A stretch of DNA of 64,000 bases from Blastobasis lacticolella (lineage: Eukaryota > Arthropoda > Insecta > Lepidoptera > Blastobasidae): the NCBI GenBank assembly GCA_905147135.1, contig LR990060.1, forward strand, positions 5,100,001-5,164,000. Reading direction: 5' to 3'. The translations under genes and the position numbers were made by a program. Numbering within the stretch: position 1 is the stretch's first letter; each line of letters opens with the position of its first letter. Positions 1 to 8,900 of this stretch are shown here, piece by piece. The notes beneath the pieces were generated by a model, which saw only the letters and a list, made by a program, of their open reading frames with translations, made no database searches and was not told the origin of the DNA.

Positions 1-575
1 GTATGAGCTATGGAAAATCATGAGCGATCAGTGCAGACAGCGAATGATACTAAGCAATCAGTATCGCACAGATGGTCGTAGATCATGATGGACCATGCAG
101 GATTGATTAGATTGTTTGAGTATGAGCTATGGAAAATCATGAGCGATCAGTGCAGATAGCGAATGATATTGAGCAATCAGTATCGCACAGATGGTCGTAG
201 ATCATGATGGACCATGCAGGATTGATTAGATTGTTTGAGTATGAGCTATGGAAAATCATGAGCGATCAGTGCAGACAGCGAATGATATTGAGCAATCAGT
301 ATCGCACAGATGGTCGTAGATCATGATGGACCATGCAGGATTGATTAGATTGTTTGAGTATGAGCTATGGAAAATCATGAGCGATCAGTGCAGACAGCGA
401 ATGATATTGAGCAATCAGTATCGCACAGATGGTCGTAGATCATGATGGACCATGCAGAATTGATCAGATTGTTTGAGTATGAGCTATGGAAAATCATGAG
501 CGATCAGTGCAGACAGTGAATGATATTGAGCAATCAGTATCGCACAGATGGTCGTAGATCATGGTGGATCAGAAT
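1..575. repeat. 119-bp tandem satellite array, five copies
   Basis: Copies begin at 1, 120, 239, 358 and 477, each opening with GTATGAGCTATGG, so the period is exactly 119 bp. Copies differ by only a few substitutions, for example GACAGC/GATAGC and GGATTGATTAG/GAATTGATCAG. The fifth copy decays after about 570. The array probably continues past the left edge of the window. No coding frame runs through it. Confidence 0.97.
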
Positions 576-639
576 TGATATATGAATTTATAATATCGTA
601 TAGCTTTGAGCATCGGTTAGGATGACTATTGAAGTGTGT

Positions 640-905
640 TTCAGCATTTTATCTGAACTCGAGCGGCACCTGGTGGAACAGGCACCAGGATGACATCACC
701 GTAGCAGCCGATGGGAGACGGCGCTGTTCCCGGAGCGGGTGTTGGCAATCGCTGCTTTGTGACAAAGGAAGGACGACATCACCGTAGCGGCCGATCGCTG
801 CTTTGTGACAAACGAAGGACGACATCACCGTAGCGGCCAATGGGAGACGGCGCTGTTCCCGGAGCGGCGACTACCACGAGGCCGGACGGTTTCAAATTCG
901 ATTTG
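640..905. repeat. GC-rich dispersed repeat with internal duplications
   Basis: A GC-rich block stands out from its AT-rich surroundings. The phrases GACATCACCGTAGC and GGGAGACGGCGCTGTTCC recur at about 692-735, 773-800 and 820-868, so the block is a patchwork of repeats about 50 bp long. Short open frames on the minus strand only reflect this repetition. It is probably part of an unidentified mobile element; the class cannot be told. Confidence 0.6.
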
Positions 906-1237
906 TTGGAACAATAACAAGAGCAGCGTCGCGATATTATAATTGAATTAGATGGATTCATTCTTTGTTTAAACTTAACTGAGCACTGTTTTGTACTCCT
1001 CCTAAATGAGAATTTAAGTTTATATATTAGACTTTAACTCTTGGTGTAGTTGTTTTCGATGTTTCATCTATTAAATATAATATTTAACACATATATTGTT
1101 ATTTGTGATTTTGTTTCGACTGTTTATTTTGTTAGTAGTATTGTTGACTTATGTAAACACTTATATATATCTTTTTTCGTATTGGACGTGAATTGAGAAA
1201 TTATCATAAGTGAAGGGACTCACTTCGAATTGGATGG
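906..1237. other. AT-rich spacer, nothing recognised
   Basis: AT-rich sequence with no ORF of note, no inverted repeat and no recognisable repeat tail. It separates the GC-rich repeat from the duplicated TATA-containing module. Confidence 0.5.
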
Positions 1238-1660
1238 CCGAATGTAAGGTTCATTGTTCATACCGGGAATCTGTAGTACCCCAGCTGCGTACTTATTAGA
1301 ACAAGGCGATCATTCATGATATCGTTTCTCCGTACTTAACGAATTCGGCTATGTTTGTATAAAAGCAATAACTCACAATAACACTTTACTAATGTAAGAC
1401 TCATTGTTGCATACCGGGCTCTGTAGTGGTCCACCTACGTAATGGTACTTATTTGACTAATCGAATTGGGCTATGTTTATATAAAAGCAATAACACCGCC
1501 CTGTATTCGAGACCGCAGTGCTTTGTTCTGTAGTCGGTATAAGAGTATGTGAACATCGGAACTTAATCAGTTGATTTAAATTAGTGAACCAGAACGCCAG
1601 TATTTACACAAGTGATTGTATAGAGATTTTAATGCTAATAAACAGTTTGTGAACGATCAG
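1238..1660 (+). repeat. Tandemly duplicated TATA-containing module, possible LTR remnant
   Basis: Two imperfect copies (about 1238-1380 and 1395-1520) share the opening GTAAG..TCATTGTT, CATACCGGG, and the closing GGCTATGTTT, TATAAAAGCAATAA. The second copy is followed by a stretch with a polyadenylation-like AATAAA near 1639. TATA box, short leader and AATAAA are the ingredients of an LTR with a duplicated U3 promoter, but I see no partner LTR and no gag or pol reading frame. The LTR reading is an inference. Confidence 0.35.
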
Positions 1661-1759
1661 TTGAGTTTAAATGGTATTTGGACCCAGTTTGATTATTAAA
1701 ATCTACTTTTACTGAGATTAAGATTCAGATCTTTTATCTCTCTTCAGAGGCAGGCAACG

Positions 1760-1975
1760 CATCAGTGACTCCCCTGGTGTTGCTGATGTCCATAGGCGGC
1801 GGTGACCACTTTCCATCAGGTGGCCCGCTTGCCTGTTTGTCTGCCGCATAACATAAAAAAAAAGAAAAAGTATGAATAACTCAGTAAAGAGTACATGGCG
1901 GCACTAGGGTTCGAACCCGGTACCTCTCGCATAAGAGTCAGACTCCGTAACCATTATGCCACCGACGCTCTTTAT
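1760..1975. repeat. Retroelement 3' tail (+) followed by tRNA-derived SINE head (-)
   Basis: Positions 1778-1865 carry a tail very common in moths: GTGTTGCTGATGTCC, GGTGACCACTTTCCATCAGG, then an A-rich end. It is immediately followed by the reverse complement of a tRNA-like head (about 1891-1972), in which GGTTCGAACCC is box B and GCCACCGACGCTC lies over box A. The two make a nested pair of retroposon fragments. Confidence 0.7.
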
Positions 1976-1984
1976 CTACTCTTA

Positions 1985-2560
1985 CATCACTGTACGTAAT
2001 AAACTGACTTTGTAAAGCCTGGCTCCCTATAGTTATCGTGTGACCACATTATCTCTTCAGGTGATGCGTCGCCAGTGGTAAAGAAATGGCGTATCAATTT
2101 GTCATTCTAGTACAATAAAGTTCTAGTTCCAATTTTATCCACTGAATAAATAAGTTGGTGGTCCTGTAAGCTAATATTCTATTAACACTGCTGTTTCATT
2201 TACTTTTGCCGCCAAGCGACTATATTTCCATTGTTATGAGTCATGGTTTTTTCTGGTCTATGGATGTTCCAGATGGTCTGGTCTTTTTATACATTAGGCG
2301 AAATAAGGCACTCATAAGGGACTATGGGACTAAGGGATTATGGGACCCCACTATCATTTTCTGGGCCCAAGCCAACTTCACTTGCAAGCAGACCCCCTGC
2401 TAACAGAAAGACAAGGCCCTGCGGCTGCATCCTATCGGGTTGTGTTGTGCGGTTCAGAAGGCAGTCACCGTTCTTCAAAATCACATACATTTTAAGTAAG
2501 GATTCTGGTAATAAACCGCTCTTAGAAAATCTAAAAGCTTTAATAATAGAAAAACTGACT
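1985..2560. other. Unassigned intergenic sequence
   Basis: Short overlapping frames on both strands between 2206 and 2603 have no recognisable domain. They lie beside a SINE tail, so they are most likely repeat-derived. Confidence 0.4.
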
Positions 2561-2569
2561 TTAACGGAC

Positions 2570-2680
2570 TTTGACTGGGATCGCTCCACTGTAATTACCT
2601 GACCTGTCCTGAGTCATGATCAAGGCGGACCCTGGTCCCTTACCTGCGAGAGCACAACCGGGTCAAGACGATAACTTAAT
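2570..2680 (+). repeat. SINE 3' body fragment
   Basis: Contains the SINE phrases CGCTCCACTGTAATTACCTG, TCATGATCAAGGCGGACCC and CGAGAGCACAACCGGG seen in the fuller copies of this window. The tRNA head is missing, so it is 5' truncated. Confidence 0.75.
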
Positions 2681-2944
2681 TATAGTGATGTAGGAGTATG
2701 CTGATGTATGTTGTACTTATGATGACGAAATTATCCTTCAGATTGGAACAACGGAAGCATTGTAGCTTGGCCGCAAAAAAAGACAGATTCGCTTCTATTT
2801 CTTGTCATCGTTTTTGTTCAAACCTTTTTATGGATTCGGTTTTCTCATTCCGTCGAGTCGTAGTTTGTTCTGTTGACAAATAATTACGACCTATAAAAAT
2901 AATGGGTACAAAAACTGGTTTACTAACGCGAGCCAAATGTACTA
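2681..2944. other. Unassigned intergenic sequence
   Basis: No convincing gene, repeat tail or inverted repeat was seen. A 61-codon frame at 2698-2883 lacks recognisable features. Confidence 0.4.
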
Positions 2945-4050
2945 CCTAAGCCGAATCTAATGCAGTATGTAAACGGCTGAATCTAATGCAGTATGTAAAC
3001 GGCTTAACAACACAAATGGCTTAACAACACATGTTCATATTTCGAATCAATAGATCCGTCGTATTCAGTAGGAAAATTACGTAATCCGTGTCGCCTACTA
3101 TTTTCTGATTTCAGTTATTGAAATCGTAAAAGTAACAATTTCAATCATTGAAATCAGAGAATTGTTGGCAAGCATAACGTGTTTACTATAAGCCTATAGA
3201 ACACGCGCCAAACGATCAGTCTCTGGATTTTACACGCAACCATACTAGCGACCCTGGTCTAGCGTGAAAGCGAGACCGATAAACAAAGTAAAGCAATGCA
3301 CACAGAGTTCAGAGACTGGATGGGTGACCGTTTCGTACTTCGAGGTAGTCGAACTTCAGTACCGCAAAGGCGATGTTGTTCGACAAATTCAAAATGCGCT
3401 ACCTAGCCACGTTATGTATATGTCGCAGCCATATGGTTAAATTAGCCGGTTAACTAAACGGCTAGCTTTTTGAGCAATTATTAAGTTGAAAATTTGCCAG
3501 TTTCATAAGATTTTAAAGTAATGTTGAAAGAACGATATTGCCTCGAGTTTACGCAGCTCTTCCACACATTGTTCCAATGCTAACCTACCCACAATAACTT
3601 CAAAGTATAATAATAGTTTGCATTAGGTTTCTATTCGGTTAGTTTAGGTTAGCATTATGACAATAAATGGAAGAGCTCCGTAAACTCGAGGCAATGTCGT
3701 TCATTTGACTTTACTTTCAAAGTTCATGAATTTGGCCAATTTTCAATTAAATAACTGCTTAAATAGCTAGCCGTTCAATTAACCGGCTAATTTAACCATT
3801 TGGCTGCGACATATATATATGATTACCTACGTGCGTACATATTAGCTGGCCCGCCGCAACTTCGTTCGCTTATTGTCTTACCCTATAAACCTTCCTCTTG
3901 AATAATTATATGTATCTTAGAAAACCGCATTAATATCTGTTGCGTAGTTTAATTAACTACGATCTAGGCGTAACGACGGCGGGAAGCGACTTTGTTTTAA
4001 ACTATGTATACCTACATAATGTTTTAAACTATCGCGGGTTTCCTACCGCG
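2945..4050. repeat. 5'-flank block duplicated upstream of UGT-1 and UGT-2
   Basis: Several stretches match 12885-13570 in the same order: the 'atgcagtatg..acggcttaacaacac' region, the CAACCATACTAGCGACC / GAGACCGATAAACAAA region (3236-3290 against 13260-13325), CCTATAAACCTTCCTCTTGAA (3882 on), and GACGGCGGGAAG (3975 on). This marks an ancient duplication whose left boundary lies near 2945 and 12885. A foldback element at 3417-3814 interrupts the block only here. Confidence 0.7.
3417..3814. mobile_element. Foldback MITE with arms of about 165 bp
   Basis: The left arm starts TATATGTCGCAGCCA and continues through GGTTAAATTAGCCGGTTAA. The right arm ends with the reverse complement, finishing TGGCTGCGACATATA. 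The arms can be followed inward to GAGTTTACG..GCTCTTCCA on the left and TGGAAGAGCTCCGTAAACTC on the right, leaving a core of roughly 60 bp. No transposase is encoded. This is a non-autonomous hairpin element. Confidence 0.88.
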
Positions 4051-4052
4051 TA

Positions 4053-4303
4053 GAGCTCGTCTAATCTAAAATGACGCGCCCCACTATCGCATTAACGCAC
4101 ACAAGCAAGTTTAAAATATGGACGCAATACATATACAAATGCCGTTGTAATTGGTCATTCAGTTGCCGGTCAGATTCAAACGTAGGAGCGCGCGTCGTTC
4201 ATTGGCTCCCACACAGACGAAGTGTCGTTATCAATATTTGCACTCACACATCGAAATCAACTAACTAAGTAGTGGGGCGCGTCATTTTAGACTAGACGAG
4301 CTC
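4053..4303. mobile_element. MITE with 33-bp terminal inverted repeats and TA target duplication
   Basis: The left end (4053-4085) begins GAGCTCGTCTAATC and the right end (4271-4303) is its reverse complement with one mismatch. The element is bracketed by TA at 4051-4052 and 4304-4305. The host sequence on both sides (CCTACCGCG and CCTTTGTTGACGAG) is joined across a single TA at 37286-37287, an unfilled paralogous site. A TA target suggests the Tc1/mariner superfamily. No transposase is present. Confidence 0.92.
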
Positions 4304-4305
4304 TA

Positions 4306-5105
4306 CCTTTGTTGACGAGTAGCCCGAATTGTCGACTATTTCTACACACTATTTCACCATCCCGTGTCCTTGTCAATTCTTCGGCAGACTTTCGACGTGC
4401 CGAATACTATTCGCCCGTGTTCGCCCTTCGCATTAAAATCGCGGCCGTCGGCAGCTTTAATAAACTCCTGGCTCTTGCTTTCAAAGTTCTCTCGACTCGG
4501 TGCTCTGTACTGAGGCATTCCCCCTGGATGATCTTGTATACATGGCCAGTGTCATGTCTTCAAATCAGCAGAAAATCGATCTGTAGAGGAGGATCATTTT
4601 TGGAAGGGATGAGGTGATCGGGTCTTTTCTGGAATAATGTGTCGACAACGGTCAAATCGGTGGCCAGAGAGTTTTGGAGAATATCTTAAAGCCACCGTGC
4701 ACCCGACCGAACTCCTTGCTCCTGCGGTCTACGTAGCCGTTGAGCCGTTATTAAAAAGCCGGTTCGCCTAAGCCTCATCCGTCTGTCACCTGGAGCACCG
4801 CGGACAGGTGAGGTTAACTTGGGCCCATAAGATGTTGGTTGGGCCACATACGCCTATAATATCCAATTTCTATAATATTAGGAGGGTATGGGACCCTATC
4901 ACATATCATTCTAATACTAATTCCGAATAAAAGTGTACTTAATTAAAAGCAACTTTACTTATTTCTAACACTTACTAAAAAAGCAGTATATAAGTTACAT
5001 ACTGTACTTTTACTTAGGATATCAACAGATGGCATTACCTCTACTAAAAATACAATGCCTTGTTTATTGCACACTTTTTATAAATAATTTGGATGTGTAT
5101 ATGTA
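4306..5105. other. GC-rich then AT-rich spacer, no gene recognised
   Basis: Positions 4306-4830 are more GC-rich than their surroundings and contain a 102-codon + frame (4309-4617) without a recognisable domain. It may be a fragment of the older repeat into which the MITE inserted, because CCTTTGTTGACGAGTAG recurs at 37288. The rest, up to 5105, is AT-rich and featureless. Confidence 0.4.
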
Positions 5106-5107
5106 TA

Positions 5108-5553
5108 TCATCAGGTGTTGCTAATGTCTATAGACAGTGGTGACCACTTTCCATCAGGTGGCCCGCTTGCCTGTTTGCCTATCGAATGACATAAAAAAAA
5201 TATTTAAAAAAATATTGGCGATAATGTCTCTCGCGCACGAGGGCCCGGGGTCCGCTTTTGACCATGATCCAGAATTTGGCTGGTCAGGTAATTACAGTGG
5301 AGCGACAGTCATCTGACCTCCATGACCCTGCTACCAAGGGAACCTGACCAGATTGGATCATGGTTACACATCCAGTCCCTGAATGTGCAGGTTTCATCAC
5401 GATGTTTTCTCTCACTGTAAGAGCATCGGTTAGTATTCAACTGATGTACATAACTCAGAAAACTGTCATTGGTACATGGCCAGAGCGGGATTCAAACCCG
5501 GGACCTCTGGCTTACCAGTTGTATAATCTAACCGCTCGGCTACCGACGCTCTG
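5108..5553. repeat. Retroelement tail (+) plus near-complete tRNA-derived SINE (-)
   Basis: Positions 5112-5205 are the moth retroelement tail (GACCACTTTCCATCAGG, A-rich end). Positions 5222-5552 are a SINE in reverse orientation. Read on the minus strand, it starts with a tRNA-like head (GTAGCCGAGCGGTTAGA box A; GGGTTTGAATCCCGC box B) and runs through ACCGATGCTCTTACAGTGAG, CCAATCTGGTCAGG and AGCAGGGTCATGGAGG to GGACCCCGGGCCC. At about 330 bp it is one of the best copies in the window. Confidence 0.85.
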
Positions 5554-5839
5554 GATGTGTATATATATTAGGCTCTAAAATAATTTTTAAGCTATTTAAT
5601 AAACTAACTAATAATTTTACACAATCACAGATTTCCACACAGTCGTCAAAATATTGCGCAACTTTTAAACGGTCTTATCTCAAAACTGATTTTTTGTAAC
5701 TTACTGTACTTTTTCTTATGCCGTCAGAATAGTGATTGTAACTATTTAATTATCTCATCACACCACGTGCTTACATAGTTTTATCATATTAAAATATAAC
5801 TATACCAGTGTTCCTTATCACCTCTAAGGTTGAGAGACA
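5554..5839 (+). promoter_or_regulatory. UGT-1 upstream region
   Basis: Upstream sequence between the SINE and the TATA box. A TTATC (GATA-type) motif followed by CACCACGTGCTTA at 5761-5773 lines up with CTTATCAGACC..GTGC upstream of UGT-2 (about 14265-14280) and UGT-3 (about 30884-30900), each 60-75 bp before the TATA box. ATTGCGCAAC at 5653-5662 resembles a C/EBP site. Motif similarity is direct; any regulatory role is inferred. Confidence 0.45.
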
Positions 5840-5872
5840 TATAAAACGTCTGCCAAGATGATACGTCATTTA
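5840..5872 (+). promoter_or_regulatory. UGT-1 core promoter: TATA box and initiator
   Basis: TATAAAA at 5840-5846, inside CATATAAAACGTCTGCCAA, is shared with UGT-2 and UGT-3. TCATTTAGT about 26 bp downstream (from 5866) is a plausible arthropod initiator. The spacing from TATA to the ATG is 61 bp in UGT-1, UGT-2 and UGT-3. Confidence 0.7.
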
Positions 5873-5900
5873 GTAGTTTAGAATTGTTACGGCTGTAAAC

Positions 5901-8900
5901 ATGTCTGTGGCATTAAACATTTTATTTCTGGTAGTATTTTCTAATGTTTTTATAGTTAACGATGCGGCTAGAATACTGGCTGTATTTCCAATTCCATCAG
6001 TCAGCCATCAAGTAGTATTTCGACCTTTAACACAAGAATTGGTCCAACGAGGACATGAAGTCATAGTTGTTACACCAGATCCCGCCTTTCCGAAAGGCAG
6101 GACACCAAACAATCTTACAGAAATAGACATACATGATATCTCATACGAAATGTGGCAGCAATTTATTATGCTGGCAGGGGATCAGAAAACGGAGTACGAG
6201 AAGATGATATCCGCAATGATCTTGATACAAAAAATTTTCGAGGTACAAATCCAAACAAGAGAAATTCAAGATCTACTACGAGATAGTAGTCAAAAATTCG
6301 ATTTGTTGCTTGTCGAAGCTTGCGTACCATACGCACTGGCATTCTCACATGTTTACAAAAACATACCAGTAATTCAAATTTCCTCATTTGCTGGATTCAG
6401 TGACAACTACAAAACATTCGGAGCAACAACGCACCCTCTCTTATATCCAGATATATTCCGCAATAGAATACACAACTTAAGTTTTTTGGATAAAATGAAT
6501 GAGTTATACATTCACTACTCGTTCGAAATGATGTATGATAGTATAAAAACCGATGCAAATGTGCTATTGAAGAAACTGTTCGGCCAAGATACCCCGAGTG
6601 TGACAGAGCTATATAATAATGTTGATTTGTTGCTTTTGAATGTTCATTCAATTTGGGACTCTAATAGGCCTGTGCCACCCAATATAATATATTTAGGAGG
6701 AATGCATCAGAAACCCCAGAAGAATCTGACTGCGGTAAGTTCAAATCATCTGTTTCACTTTTGGTGATAATATTATTAACTAATACTTACTACTCGAGGT
6801 TGGACTCGAGATGAACATGTCAAAGACCAAAATCATGACCAATGTCACAAAGTATAGGTTCGAGTTAGAAGGGCGGGAGATTGCATATGTCGATGAGTTT
6901 CCTTATTTGGGCCAATTAGTTTTCTTCCAGGCGCGACAAGACAAAGAGGTATCACGCCGTACAGATAACGCCTGGAGGAGCTATTGGTCCATGAAAAATT
7001 ACATGAAGGGAAATTTACCATTCTCCTTAAACGGAAGCTCATGGACATGTGCATTCTCCCGATACTCACTTACGGGGCTCAAACTTGGTCTTTGACTAAA
7101 GCTTAAAAGTCTAAACTCGGGGTTTGCCAGCGGGCCATGGAGCGTAGCATATTAGGAGTTAGATTAATGGACCGAATTCGAAACTCGACGCTGCGCTCCA
7201 AAACGCAGATCGCTGATGTAGCCATTAAAGCAGGAACACTGAAGTGGAACTGGGCAGGTCATGTTTGCCGCATGAGGAGTTATGGGCTAAAACCGCCACA
7301 GTTTGGACACCCAATTCTCGGAAACGACGTCGCGACAGACCCAAGAAAAGGTGGATAGATGAGCTGCAGGCCTTCGAAAGTGACTGGCAGACATTGGCAC
7401 TTGATCGTGAAGAGTGGAGGAATCGGGGGGAGGCCTTTGCCCAGCAGTGGGATGAATCGGGCTAATATAGAATACTTACTACTTACTGTTGCTAGTACTG
7501 GTATCTCACGATGTGTGATATTTGAAGCATGTCCTTTGCGCTATAACATGGAGTTCTTCAAAGAGCATGTCTAAGGGTACGTCAAAGGTCGGCGCCACAT
7601 TCGCTCCCCATAGGTTGCAGATGTCCTAGACGGCGGTGGACCGTCTGTCCGTGAGCCGAACAAGGCAATAAAAAAAAGAGATACCAATGCTGAGAATTTG
7701 ATGTTACAGAAAAACATACTTATGAATCTAGGCTTTTGTCCCGTAGAGGTAGGCTGAAACCACATTGTTCCCCTTGCTACGGTCCTAAAATCTTTCTCGT
7801 TTCTTTCACATTCATCAAGCTTTTCATTCATGCCCGTTGGTTTAGGGAACTCTTGACCTGATCTGTTTTTAAATATCTTCGATTTGATCATGATGGTGTA
7901 TGTCTCGGTCTTTCCCTCACATGAACTAAATTATCTTGTCAGAAATACATGAAATAGAAACAAGATTTATTACAAAAAACTTATTAGAAAAATGTATTTT
8001 ATTTGTTTCAAACTAAACTCGCGTTCATTGCACATATTATTATTATATTAATCGGGAACACGGCCCCTACCGAATCGCCATGTAAACAAATCCAAAATGT
8101 ACGTCGCGTGTAAGTATACATTATTATCGTCTTGTGTATTAAATGAGATAGACTAAAATAAATAATTACATGATATTGATAAATCGATTGAAATAGATAT
8201 TAGATAATTGCAGGTGACATACAATATTAACGCTGTATTAGTTGTTAATAGAAAAAAAAGAATAGGACTAATTTCAATTCTATTCTCTTCATCATCATCG
8301 TCATTATGAAGTCAACCCACGTGATTTTGCCGCTGGACATAGGCCTTAGTATTGCGCTACTGTTTCAGGAACTACAAAATTATTTGGACTCATCTAAGAA
8401 AGGTGTAATTTACGTAAGCTTTGGCAGTAATTTTCGGCCATCACTTTTCCCGCCTGAGAAAGTACAAGCGATGGTAAATGTGTTCTCCAAGCTCCCATAC
8501 GACGTCCTATGGAAATGGGACAAAGATGTGTTGCCTGGACAAACGAAAAATATAAAGATTTCAAAATGGCTGCCGCAGTCTGATCTTCTTAGTGAGTACT
8601 AATCTCAGTAACACAGTCCATCGACTCGATAAGAAGAAGAAGAAGAAGAAGTAACACTTTTAACCAAACAAACTTTCATTCAAATTTTATATATATTTTT
8701 TAGATCACCTGATGTTTGGAATTTCTCAGTGTAAACATTTAAGCACCATGATAATATGTACATTACATATGTAATAGGTGATATATATTAAAGGTGCTTA
8801 AAACTGTATTGGTAATAAGTCTGATATTTAAACCTTACCATTTAAAAGTTCTGTACCTCAAAATGAAAATACGGAACCCTTATAGGATCACTTTGTTGTC

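Noticed and set aside
1..575. CRISPR-like regular repeat array
   Set aside because: The whole 119-bp unit is conserved with no variable spacers, and the genome is eukaryotic; it is a satellite.
1891..1972. Possible tRNA gene on the minus strand
   Set aside because: Box A and box B are recognisable but the acceptor stem does not pair, and the unit continues into the SINE body in fuller copies. It is a SINE head.
4309..4617. 102-codon open frame
   Set aside because: No recognisable domain, no gene context, and the start lies in a repeat that recurs at 37288.
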